Source: Ligustrum vulgare
Taxonomy: Eukaryota; Streptophyta; Magnoliopsida; Lamiales; Oleaceae
Assembly: GCA_963555705.1 (NCBI GenBank)
Contig: OY743189.1
Coordinates: 2,993,501-3,057,500 of the forward strand
Direction: 5' to 3'
Length of the DNA stretch: 64,000 nucleotides
Shown here: in pieces, positions 55,055-64,000 of the stretch
Layout of the letters: each line of letters starts with the position of its first letter
Position numbering within the stretch: position 1 is the first letter of the stretch
Made by a program: the position numbers and the translations under genes
Notes under the pieces: generated by a model
What the model saw: only the letters and a program-made list of their open reading frames with translations
Databases searched by the model: none
Told to the model about the DNA's origin: nothing

Positions 55055-55072
55055 TGGTGCCGTTGCCGGGGA
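55055..55072 (+). promoter_or_regulatory. Primer binding site (tRNA-Asp type, Athila)
   Basis: TGGTGCCGTTGCCGGGGA, six bases after the LTR. It differs at one position (C to T) from the TGGCGCCG... form used by Athila elements. Confidence 0.88.
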
Positions 55073-55395
55073 TTGTAGTTTAAATTTATTTTTAGGTTAC
55101 TTTCACTAATTCGGACTTTTTACTTGTTTTATTTTATTTTTATTTTTATCTTAGGATTTTTACTTTTAGTTTAGTTACTAGTTTCTTTACTTTTCTTGTA
55201 GTTGTATATGTTACGTTCGAAAAATGAGAATCTTTTCGAAGCTGACCCGAAAATAGAATGTACGTTACACAGTAGATTGAGAGATGTTAGAAAACTAGAT
55301 AAATCAAAAAATAAAAAATAATCAAATGGTAAACAGCAACAATCTTCTACACCACTTCAGATGAAAACCCACACACACATGTTTCTAAATTTTTA

Positions 55396-56597
55396 GACAC
55401 GTGCCAACACTTTCAATATCAGGTTGTGTCTAATGATGCTATCAGACTCAGGTTATTCCCTTACACTCTAAAAGATAGAGTTGTTGACTGGTTAGATTCT
55501 TGCCTCACTGCGAGTATAACCACTTGGAACGACTTGGTTCAGAAGTTTTGCACTAAATTCATGCCTCCAGCAAAGTTTGCCAAACTGAGACATGACATGA
55601 TAGTGTTCTAGCAGCATGAGGCTGGATCTTTTGATGATGCGTGGAATAAATTTAAGGGCATGCTGAGGAAGTGTCCAAATCATGGGATCGCTAGAGGTGA
55701 TCAAGTGAAGCTTTTCTATGAAGGATTACTTCCGCATTTTAAAAACATGGTTGACTCCTCATCAAATGGTGCTTTGGGAACAAGGATCATTGGGCAGGCA
55801 TTGGAGCTCTTTGAGAGGATAGTAAATACAAATGCCATGTGGGGATCGGACAAGGTGGTACCAAAGAAGACATTGGGAGTCTATGAAGTGGATGCTTACA
55901 CTGCCATATCAGCAAAGATTGACTCCTTGGCTGCGAAAGTGGAGGGCATAGCACTGGTGAGTCATTCATCAAAAAGTGCTAAAGTGATTTGTGAAGAATG
56001 TGGTGCAAAACACACCACTTCAGATTGCCCTATTTTGGCTTGTCCAATTGAGGAAGTTGACTATGTAGAAGGGGTCAAAGCCAAAATAACCCATACTCAA
56101 ATACCTATAAGCCAGGGTTGCGTAACCATCCTAATTTTTCTTGAAAAGATCACTCAAATGGACACATTGCGCCACAATTTAACATTGAGGAAAATAAACT
56201 TGCATTAGAAGAGCTAATTGGTAAATTTGTGGAGAGAACAGAATAATTCATGGCTAAAATAGATCAATTTATGAGAAAAACTGAAACCACATTCCAAAAT
56301 CAGCAGGCATCAATCAAAAACCTGGAACACCAAGTAGGGCAGATAGCACAACTGATCACAACAAGAGCCCCGGGTACATTACCTGCAAACACTGAGGTAA
56401 ACCCAAAGGAACAGCTCATGGATATAAATGTGGTGCAACATGAGATAAATGCAATCACTACGCGTAGTGGTATGCAACTTCCTAAAATTCAAGCCAAAAA
56501 GCCCGAGGAAGTTCCTGAAAAGCTTGTGAAAAATGGTGAGAATATGGCTGACAAGGAAGATAACCATAAAGTTCCTGTAAAACAAGCTGCCACCTAA
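55396..56597 (+). pseudogene. Athila-type gag
   Basis: Frames 55426-55608, 55612-56208 and 56250-56597. The capsid core starts IRLRLFPYTLKDRVVDWLDS, goes on to TTWNDLVQKFCTKFMPP and, after a stop at about 55609, to FNKFKGMLRKCPNHG-like sequence. A zinc-binding motif CEECGAKHTTSDC is at about 55990-56030. The third frame has a coiled coil (NLEHQVGQIAQLITTRAPGT) and INAITTRSGMQLP, both characteristic of Athila Gag. Stops and frame changes inactivate it. Confidence 0.85.
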
Positions 56598-56599
56598 GC

Positions 56600-57010
56600 T
56601 CAAAGACCCAGGGAGCTTTTCAATACCTTACATTATATGTGATTTACAATTCAACAAGGTCCTATGTGACCTAGGTGTAAGTATAAATCTGATGACCCTG
56701 TCTGTGTTCAAGAAGTTGGGATTGGGTGAACTGAAGGCTAGAAATATCATCTTACAACTAGCAGATAGATAAATTTGTTACCCTTATAGAGTTGTGGAAG
56801 ATGTGTTAGTTAAAACTCACAAGTTCATATTTCTAGTTGATTTTGTCATCTTAGACATGGAGGAAGATGAAAAGGTTCCCTGATACTTGGCAGACCATTC
56901 CTAGCTACTGCACGAGCACTAATTGATGTAGAGAAGGAGGATGTAGTGCTTCGTGCTAAAAATCAGGAAGTGACCTTCAGGATCCATAACTTGAAAACTG
57001 TTCTAGGATT
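56600..57010 (+). pseudogene. Athila-type protease, degraded
   Basis: Readable pieces in shifting frames: CDLGVSINLMTLSVFKKLGL (about 56668-56727; Athila proteases use DLG rather than DTG) and ILGRPFLATARALIDVE (about 56882-56932), the C-terminal signature. At least three breaks. Confidence 0.75.
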
Positions 57011-57189
57011 GATGTAGAAATGACTATTAGATGCTGGGAGAGGTATGAATACAAAGTAAGGGTAGATGATGAGACTTCATCATCCAATCTAAAACCACCT
57101 TGAGAAATGTTTGCCAAAGAGTCTAGCTCTAGACTTTAAATGAAGCGCTTTTTGGGAGGCAACCCAACCTTTCAAACATTTTCTTTAGT

Positions 57190-58174
57190 TGCTTTACTTA
57201 GTTGCTTTTGAGTTATTTATTTTATATTTGTTTTATTGCTTGAAATCAATAATAATTCTCGCTCTAAAGTGAATGCACGTCTTTTTTAGCCATTTAATAG
57301 TCTTATTTATTTATTTGTAATCATGAACTATTGTTGAAGAAATTTCGAAAAGAGGGAAATCATGAAAAAAAAACTTGATTCAATTAAAGTGGAAAAGTAG
57401 TATATAATCAATCTATACCAAAATGCAATTGCATAATCAGGAACTAGAATTAAAAGATAAGATAGGAAAAAACATTTTTACTTGATAGTATTCATAGACA
57501 ATGAGCGTATGACAAGAAGTGATGTGTGGCTTTTGAATAATTCCATAGAATAGTGAAAAAGACTAAAATTGTTCATTATCAAAGTTATTTTTTTTTATTT
57601 TTTACCGTAAAATAAGAGTACAATAAGAAGTTACATAATGATACTCAATATATTAATTAGTTTTTTTGGACTTTTAATTTGTTAAGTTACAGTAGTCAAT
57701 TATAAAAAATTAAAAAATTGAAAATTTTGGCGCTAAATTAGAAAAAATGACTCCGTGTCACTTTTTCTACTAATAAAACAAAGTGATGACTTGTCATATT
57801 TTAATTTGAAGGGATAATGATATTTTGTCGTTTTATTATTTTTAATATAGAAAAAATGGCATTATATCAATTTATAAAATTACTGTGTACCAATAATGTA
57901 TTGTTAAATGCCAACCCAGATATAGTTTATTATGGTAATGTGTTGTGGTAGTGTAATGAGACCAAATAACTGTGGACCAAATAAACCTAATTTCCGACCC
58001 AATTACAAGCTTTGTACCAAATCATCAAAAGCTCAATGCCCATATACAATCTTCCACTGTGGAATTTAGGCATTTAACGACCCTATCAACACAAAATTAG
58101 ATATTTGACACCCATAAATAACTAATTTGATATTTGTCACCCACTTCAATTCTTTTTTTAAATATCACTCATAT

Positions 58175-58231
<57 letters not shown>

Positions 58232-58380
58232 CTTCTCTCAAATTCAATGAGAAAAAACACGCATAACCATCCTATCTTTTCTCAAAGCTGTTAATGGCGA
58301 CTCAACTCAACATCCATTTCATCAAACAAACAAAATCCTATTGGAAAGGATTCTGCCATTGATGCCTTTGATTCAAATTC
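57190..58380. other. AT-rich spacer with TA microsatellite
   Basis: No coding frame. It may include the Athila 3' untranslated region up to about 57.5 kb. A (TACA)n/(TA)n tract lies at 58175-58229. Nothing else recognised. Confidence 0.45.
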
Positions 58381-58733
58381 GAGGGTTTTAAATTGTACCA
58401 TACAACCCTGATTATCACTTTTACAAGCCACCTTTTTCTTTAGAATCCACAGAGCTTCAAGAGTTAAGCTCAAACCTGACTCTTGAAATATGGAAACAGT
58501 ATTGAAGTCCTTCAAGAATTAAAGAGTAGTGCATATGTTCTTCAATTGGGCATCTAATAAAAAAGGGCACGGGCATAGTTGCTACACTTATAATTCCATG
58601 ACATCAATTTTGTAAAATGCTCGACAAAATGCCCTATTTAGAGACCTTGCTCTAAATTTATTGAATTGCAGTGTTTCTGGACACCCGGGGCTTTGTGTTT
58701 AGGAAGTTAAGTGTAAAGACCCGGGTCCCACTT

Positions 58734-59438
58734 TGTAATACCCCGACTAAGAAAGATTAAAAAGAAATGATAGGTACTACTCATATCAACAAGGTGCACC
58801 TTCTTTTTCAGAATTCCATCATTAGAAACTCCAAAGTTAAGCGTGCTTGGTTTGGAGAAATTCTGGGATGGGTGACCTCCTGAGAAGTTTTCTCGGGGAG
58901 CGTGCGAGTGAGGATAAAGCATGCTAAAAAGACTCATGTTGGTACGGTGGGGACAGTACGCCGTCATCTAACGGTCGGGACAGCCCGTTAAGTGGGACCC
59001 GGGTCGTTACAAATGGTATCAGAGCCGGTCGCCAGCCAGAAATCGGGAACTAAGTGCTACGCCATATGGCGGGAGCCACCTCTAGAATCCTAACGCCTGG
59101 CAACAGATCCTCAGATGGGTTAAGCGCGACGAGGACGTCGCGAGTCTAACAGGGGGTGATTGTAATACCCCGACTAAGAAAGATTAAAAAGAAATGATAG
59201 GTACTACTCATACCAACAAGGTGCACCTTCTTTTTCGGAAGTCCATCCTTAGAAACTCCAAAGTTAAGCGTGCTTGGCTTGGAGAAATTCTGGGATGGGT
59301 GACCTCCTGGGATGTTTTCTCGGGGAGCGTGCGAGTGAGGACAAAGCATGCTAAAAAGACTCATGTTGGTACGGTGGGGACAGTACGTCGTCATCTAACG
59401 GTCGGGACAACCCGTTAAGTGGGACCCGGGTCGTTACA
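58734..59438 (+). mobile_element. Cassandra TRIM element, forward, complete
   Basis: A 705-bp element: LTRs 58734-59011 and 59161-59438 (278 bp each, very similar), primer site TGGTATCAGAGC at 59014-59025, purine tract AGGGGG before the 3' LTR, no coding. The exact duplication CACTT (58729-58733 and 59439-59443) shows that it inserted into the LTR of the antisense Cassandra. Cassandra elements are non-autonomous and carry 5S rRNA promoter sequence in their LTRs. Confidence 0.93.
58826..58908 (+). promoter_or_regulatory. 5S rRNA-derived Pol III promoter segment in Cassandra 5' LTR
   Basis: AAACTCCAAAGTTAAGCGTG (A-box region of 5S rRNA) is followed by GGGATGGGTGACCTCCTG (C-box region) at the normal spacing. 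Repeated in the 3' LTR at about 59253-59335. It is not a 5S gene: the 5' part and the 3' end of 5S RNA are replaced. It could still recruit TFIIIA and Pol III. Confidence 0.88.
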
Positions 59439-60480
59439 CACTTAATGGGCTGTCCCGACCGTTAGATAACGACGTACTGTCCCCACTGTACAAACATGAG
59501 TCTTTTCAGCATACTTTGTCCTCACTCGCAAGCTTCTCGAGAAAACTTCCTAGGAGGTCACTCATCATAGAATTGCTCCAAGCTAAGCATGCTTAACTAT
59601 AGAGTTTCTAACGATGGACTTCAGGAAAAGAAGGTGTACCTTGTTGGTATGAGGAGTACCTATCAAATATTTTAAACTTTCTTGGTTGGGGTATCACAAT
59701 CACCCCCCGTTAGACTCGCGACATCCTATTCGTGCTTAAACCATCAAAGGATCCATGTCCAGGTGTTGGGATTCTAGAGGTGGATCCTACGAGTTCAAGA
59801 GGTGGCTCCCGCCCTATGTCGTAGCACTTTGTCCTGCATAGCACTTAGTTCCCGATTTTCGGCTGGTGACCGACTCTGATACCATTTGTAATGACCTAGG
59901 TCCCACTTAACAGGCCGTCCCGTCAGTTAGATGACGACATACTATCCTCACCATACCAACATGAGTATTTCAGCATGCTTTGTCCTCACTCGTACGTCTC
60001 CCTAGAAAACTTTTCAGTAGGTCACCCATCATAGAATTGTTCCAAGTCAAGCACGCTTAACTGTGGAGTTTCTAACGATGGACTTCAAGAAAAGAAGGTG
60101 TACCTTGTTGGTATGAGTAGTACCTATCAAACATTTTAAGCTTTCTTGGTCGGGGTATCACATCAAGAATCCTGGTTAAAGAGGCTATTGATCTGTTTGA
60201 TCAAGTGAAGATCCTAAGAGTTTGTGTTCCAAACAATTACTGTTATAACTATTTGTTGGAGGCAATTCCATGAGTGGATATATTGGTTTGAGTTTAATAA
60301 AATGAGGGATCTTTGTTGGGAGATTGATAGGCATACTTTGATACCGTTGTTGCGGTGTTATTGCGATGGTAGGGAGTTTGAATAGGCCTTGGATGTTTTT
60401 AATGAGATGAGGGACAGGGGATAGTTTGATGCATATTTGTAAAATACTTTTTTGGTGTCTTTAGCAAGGAATAGCATTCT

Positions 60481-60825
60481 CGGGTAGATCAAGGTCATAG
60501 CGGGTAGCAAATAGCAATAACCTTGTTAATAGTTAAACCTTGTCACTGGTTTCTAGATATCCTAGAATGGACATGGCCCACAATGTTTTTGGGCAGAACC
60601 ACATCGGTTCACTTTACGTGATTAGTAAATATAATCTAGCATATTATCTTTGAATCATTTGTAATTGAAAATTGAAAGAATTCAAATGAGCACTAATACT
60701 TTTTTGCATTGTTTTTGGTCTAGTTTCATCCACTTAAAATATGTTATTCGAGTTCCTAGAATTTTAATGGATCAACCCACTATTTCATCAGTTGCAAACT
60801 CTTACTTTTGTAGCATTTAAAATTC
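60481..60825. other. Spacer after the PPR pseudogene
   Basis: Non-coding, AT-rich. Could be 3' untranslated or intronic sequence of the PPR pseudogene; no signal found. Confidence 0.35.
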
Positions 60826-61330
60826 AATAAGTGGAACTCCCTATCTCAGATGTAGATTCATATGATATGTCTTGCTATATACTTTTTCTAATTTTGCTTC
60901 TTTACATTTTTGCCAGATCCTTTTAATTAGTCAAGTTTATAATAGTTTCTCCTTTATTTAGGTGTTGGCTTTATGCACCTGTGAAACTCAAGTGCTTGCT
61001 AGTGAGAAATGATGAAATGAGATATCACATTTTTTAGCTCCTAGTTTTCCTTTTCCAAGTGGAACTCCCTTAAATGATGAAATGAGATATCAAATTTTTT
61101 AGCTCCTAGTTTTCCCTTTCCAAGTGGAACTCCCTTTCTCAGATGTAGATTCATATGATATGTCTTGCTATATATTGTTTCTAATTTTGCTGCTTTACAT
61201 TTTTGCCAGATCCTTTTAGTTAGTAAAATTTATAATAGTTCTCTCCTTTATTTGGGTATTAGCTTTATGCAGCTGCAAAACTTCGACAAATGATGAAATG
61301 AGAGATCACATTTTTGAGCTCATAGGGAGC
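60826..61330. repeat. Imperfect tandem duplication of about 290 bp
   Basis: Copy 1 (about 60826-61065) and copy 2 (about 61120-61330) share GTAGATTCATATGATATGTC, TACATTTTTGCCAGATCCTT and GATGAAATGAGATATCACAT. A shorter extra piece (about 61066-61118) repeats the GATGAAATGAG segment. Non-coding. Confidence 0.8.
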
Positions 61331-62250
61331 AGTTTTTTCCTCAGATGGAAAGAAAGGCACCAGGTTAATTTCCTTAGTTTTCCTTTTCATCGCTTCATAT
61401 TCTAGTTTGTTACTCCTGTTTATAATCCAAAACTGTAGATGGCATAATCACATGTTCGAACAATATTGCTAAATTTTGTTTTGACATATTTGCTGGAATT
61501 TTGTTGGGTAATGAACCAAAATCTCTTTTTTTTTGCTTCTAGTATCACACTTGTTTTTTCAACTTCAAATGTAGAAACTAGTATGTACTAATTAAGAAGC
61601 CTTAAGCATCACTACTTAACTATACAAATACATGCTCGAGGAGTCTGACATCATTTGCTTTATTGTTCCAGGAACTGTAACACTAAAGACGTGGCTGGAT
61701 TTTCTATATTCAACCAAAAAAAAAGTCAAAATTAGAATAGAGACTGCTTTGTAATTCTTTTATATTAAGTATTTTTCATTGTCGATTTGTGGAAAACTTC
61801 TCCTAATGTTTCCTTTCTTCCCCTATTAATGACAAAAACTGAAGACATCTTAGAATATTATATATGCATAGTATCTTTTGTGCGAGGAGCCGCTAATGCT
61901 TTCATGAATTTACAATGAGTAAAAAAATGATCTTGAGTTATGATATGTGTAATTTAGCCTCTATTTGTTAAAATATTTTTGTTTATAAACAAGAAATGTG
62001 GTATTTTAAAGATAAAAATTAGTTTGGAGAAATGTGTAATAGTTTACCAAAGGAGTCGTGTTTCTTATCCTCATGATGTCGCTAAGTATATTAATATAAA
62101 GCAACAATTCATTTTAGTGCTAGAAGATCATCATGATGTCCCAATGCCACAATAACATTACTACAAATGTAATTCTGATGATAACATCATTTTTGATGTG
62201 TATCGATAACCTGAAATTATGATATCAAGACCAGAATGGCTGCAACTAGA
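61331..62250. other. AT-rich spacer
   Basis: No frames or paired ends apart from the small MITE-like piece at 61957-62057. Confidence 0.4.
61957..62057. mobile_element. Harbinger-like MITE relic
   Basis: Starts GCCTCTATTTGTTAAAA after TTA and ends near CCAAAGGAGTC, an imperfect inverse. It matches the MITE at 32167-32331 in its first 35 bp and in GTTTGGAGAAATGTGTA. The right-hand TTA is not visible. Confidence 0.5.
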
Positions 62251-62258
62251 TAAAATAC

Positions 62259-63000
62259 TCAAGTAATTTTGACCAATTTAAAATATCTAGTTCTCATCTC
62301 TGAGAAAAGTTCGAGTGAATCTTCACCATCACCATGCGCCCCATACCCATTAATCATAATCGTCCAAGAGAAAGTGTCCTTCTGTGGCAACGCATCAAGG
62401 AGCATTCTTGCAAAAGAGAAATTACCACATTTTGCATGTAGGTCGATCACCAGTCGCCACATTGCTTACTGCCACATTTTTGTCGAAGCTTTTGTGAAGT
62501 AGATAAGCCAGAATGGAATCTGCCAAATGCTGATTATTCAATTGAAGAACGTAGAAATGAGGTTCTGAATTGTTACGACATCATGCTCAATCTTCCTTTG
62601 GAGCAAATCAAGGAACAAATAAAATGTTGTTCTGACCTTATTTGAACGTAGATGTGCAGATATAACAACATTCCAAACAAAAATATTCATCTTTTCTCCC
62701 ATATGAAACAACATCAAACACGAACTTACATCTTCAAACCTAGCATACATGATTATGAGGAATGTAAGAAGTGACCCATTCGATAAGCATAAGCATGAAC
62801 TGATTTACCATGAAGAAATCAGCGGCATGCAAGTAATACATTCAGCAAGGTTTCATAATTTGGTTTCCCATCCTCCTTGACCATTCGATTTAATATAAAA
62901 ATGACCATATTATCTCTACTTGTTCCCCAGCTACCAACATATCCAGCCTTGGAAACCACTTTTTGATCAGCTACGGAAGCACCCCACGATGAGTTTTGAT
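62259..63000 (-). pseudogene. PPR protein pseudogene, antisense
   Basis: On the minus strand: PNYETLLNVLLACR (about 62875-62830), GKSVHAYAYRMGH (about 62810-62775), then the frame 62750-62538 with MYARFEDVSSCLMLFHMGEK and NVVISAHLRSN, and 62462-62259 with DLHAKCGNFSFARMLLDALP, SWTIMINGYGAHGDGEDSLE. These alternating units match PLS-class PPR proteins that edit organelle transcripts. Three or more frame breaks, no start region and no C-terminal E/DYW domain. It is unrelated in type to the PPR fragment at 58.4 kb. Confidence 0.78.
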
Positions 63001-63444
63001 TTGAAACTGCTCTCCCAAGCATAAACTTGTGTCGTGCATCATAATGCAAGTAAAGTAAGCAACAACATAGGAAACTCACACACTCACAAAGTCGCACATG
63101 AAGCTTATAAACATTTTAGATGGTCTGTAACACAAGGAAACAACTTAAGCTTAATAGAAAATCAAAATTTTCAAGCAAAAGAAGTAAAAAGGCATGCTCA
63201 ATCAAGATAATCCTACAAAATCAGAATCGAGAGTCCTAGAGAATTCCATGCCTATGTAGTCCACAATTATAAAAATCCAGCAAGTTTATGTTCTTTTTTT
63301 TTGATTAGGCATCATAAATCAATTGCAATTAGTACATCATTTTGACAATAAAAATGGCAAGAAAAAAAAAGATCATCACTTCTTTGAGATGCAAAGTTTC
63401 TGGGTCCATGGCTTTCAGTTTCAGTATGACGAACGCATCATCAC
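63001..63444. other. Spacer
   Basis: No supported feature. The antisense frame continuing upstream of the PPR pseudogene to about 63097 has no PPR similarity in its first 50 residues. Confidence 0.4.
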
Positions 63445-64000
63445 TGTAGCGATCGAGAAATTTTCAAACTTAAAAGACTTGTTTTATCAAACTTGTCGCT
63501 ACGACTCTCCAACCTTAACAATTATTATTCAAAAAACAGCGCTCTCGTCTAGTCATATCAGTTATTTAAGATTTTAAGAAAAGAAATTTAAATTCGTTTA
63601 AATCTTTAAGTCCAAATTTCGATTTTCAAATTTCCCCAAATCATTATTTATTTTTAAAGTCCAACGGAGTAGACATGGTAGTGATGAAGCTACCTAGAAA
63701 AGAAAGAAGAAATTTTGGTCTAGTGCCCAAATATTTTAGATCAAGAAAGTTTAAAATTTCGAGGACGAAATTATTTTAAGGTGGTAGGGTTGTAGCGACC
63801 GAGAATTTTTCGTGACTTATTTAAATAAATATTATTTAAAACGTGTCGCTACGACTTTGGCTCATTTATTTTAAACACATTTTCGTCTAGCCATTTAAGT
63901 GAAAATTAATTAATTTAAATTTATCTTAGTTCAATTTAAATTTTTATTAAAAGTTTCTCATTTTCATTATTTTAAAGTCCAAATTTATTATTTATCTTTA
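63445..64000 (+). mobile_element. Tekay-type element with a very large internal deletion, running off the window
   Basis: An LTR start TGTAGCGATCGAG at 63445 runs for about 210 bp. Then sequence equivalent to the last bases of pol appears (GGAGTAGACATGGTAGTGAT, about 63667; AATTTCGAGGACGAAATTAT, about 63754), followed by the purine-rich GGTGGTAGGG and another LTR start TGTAGCGACCGAG at 63791 that leaves the window. The pre-LTR sequence parallels 24760-24879 of the Tekay-type element. So most of the 5' LTR and the whole interior are deleted. Confidence 0.75.

Larger units (their letters stand above)
53511..57190 (+). mobile_element. Athila-type Ty3/gypsy element, internally deleted
   Basis: 5' LTR (53511-55048), tRNA-Asp type primer site, gag and protease, then a jump to the phrase GCGCTTTTTGGGAGGCAACC (from about 57144), which in Athila elements lies far downstream near the 3' end. 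RT, RNase H, integrase and the env-like region are missing. No 3' LTR appears in the following 7 kb, so the right end was lost. Left flank ATACT is a possible target copy with no partner seen. Confidence 0.83.
58712..60162 (-). mobile_element. Cassandra TRIM element, antisense, interrupted by another Cassandra
   Basis: Reverse-oriented short LTR element. Its first 22 bp (58712-58733, TGTAAAGACCCGGGTCCCAC...) are cut off from the rest by the forward Cassandra; the left LTR continues at 59439-59698 and the right LTR is 59887-60162. Between them lies a non-coding core with an antisense tRNA-Met primer site (about 59870-59885) and a purine tract (about 59699-59710). LTRs carry 5S rRNA-like sequence with many mutations, so this copy is older. 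Flanks TTAAG (58707-58711) and TCAAG (60163-60167) are a one-mismatch target duplication inside the PPR pseudogene. Confidence 0.85.
58400..60480 (+). pseudogene. PPR protein pseudogene, split by nested Cassandra elements
   Basis: Pentatricopeptide repeat proteins bind organelle RNA. Upstream of the insertion: PFSLESTELQELSSNLTLEI (about 58429-58488), the usual N-terminal region, then FFNWASNKKGHGHSCYTYNS (about 58545-58605). Downstream from 60168: LVKEAIDLFDQVK and CVPNNYCYNYLLEAI, then FNEMRD and DRHTLIPLLRCYCDGREFE, which are PPR units. Across the Cassandra element the frame rejoins when one 5-bp target copy is counted. Several stops exist on both sides, so decay is not due to the insertion alone. 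Confidence 0.75.

Noticed and set aside
58291..58515. Antisense 74-codon frame with a protein-like look
   Set aside because: The plus strand reads as the N-terminal part of a PPR protein that continues downstream, so the antisense frame is a shadow.
58826..58908. Functional 5S rRNA gene
   Set aside because: Only the internal promoter half of 5S is conserved and it lies inside an LTR with TG/CA ends, primer site and target duplication, so it is Cassandra.

Overview
This 64 kb window is intergenic heterochromatin-like DNA of a flowering plant, most probably a eudicot. The evidence is Tat, Athila, Tekay and Reina-like Ty3/gypsy retrotransposons, a copia LTR, Cassandra TRIM elements carrying 5S rRNA sequence, a plant-type LINE, hAT, Mutator and Harbinger-type miniature elements, endogenous pararetrovirus (Caulimoviridae) copies, and pseudogenes of typical plant families (HSP101/ClpB, F-box-associated, pentatricopeptide repeat, RPA-like). 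I see no intact host protein gene, no tRNA or functional rRNA gene, and no bacterial or organellar operon. I cannot name the species.

Layout. 1-7.0 kb: a truncated Tat-type Ty3/gypsy element (gag, protease, RT, two RNase H domains) interrupted by a hAT-type MITE and by an antisense solo LTR. 7.0-9.2 kb: antisense endogenous pararetrovirus capsid region. 9.8-12.2 kb: dead LINE. 12.66-30.15 kb: a large inverted repeat built from two copies of an HSP101/ClpB pseudogene. Its right arm is split by a 12 kb Tekay-type retrotransposon block with three long LTRs (17.889-29.876 kb). 31.56-32.59 kb: Mutator-type element containing a small Harbinger-type MITE. 33.0-33.4 kb: a short GC-richer stretch with two unassigned exon-like frames.

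34.07-46.9 kb: a nearly whole endogenous pararetrovirus (capsid, movement protein, retropepsin-like domain, second retropepsin, RT, RNase H, C-terminal ORF, promoter, leader, two overlapping small ORFs). A 4.33 kb LTR retrotransposon sits inside it. That insert has an intact 763-codon frame in which Gag is fused directly to integrase, with protease and RT missing. 47-53 kb: F-box-associated pseudogene, copia LTR remnant and an intron-bearing RPA70-like pseudogene. 53.5-57.2 kb: Athila-type element lacking RT and integrase. 58.4-60.5 kb: a PPR pseudogene split by a Cassandra element that itself carries a second, opposite Cassandra. 62.3-63.0 kb: antisense PPR pseudogene. 63.4 kb to the end: deleted Tekay relative.

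Insertions can be ordered by nesting and by exact target duplications: ATTTCAGT for the hAT MITE, GCGTT for the solo LTR, ACTAC for the Tekay block, TATGT for the Gag-IN element and CACTT for the inner Cassandra. The most notable points are the in-frame Gag-IN element, the two retropepsin-like regions in the pararetrovirus, arrays of a 12-bp palindrome (TTACGGCCGTAA) upstream of the TATA box in two LTR families, near-identical LTRs around a decayed Tekay interior, and the potential hairpin formed by the HSP101 inverted repeat. All identities were judged by reading; no alignment or database search was run.
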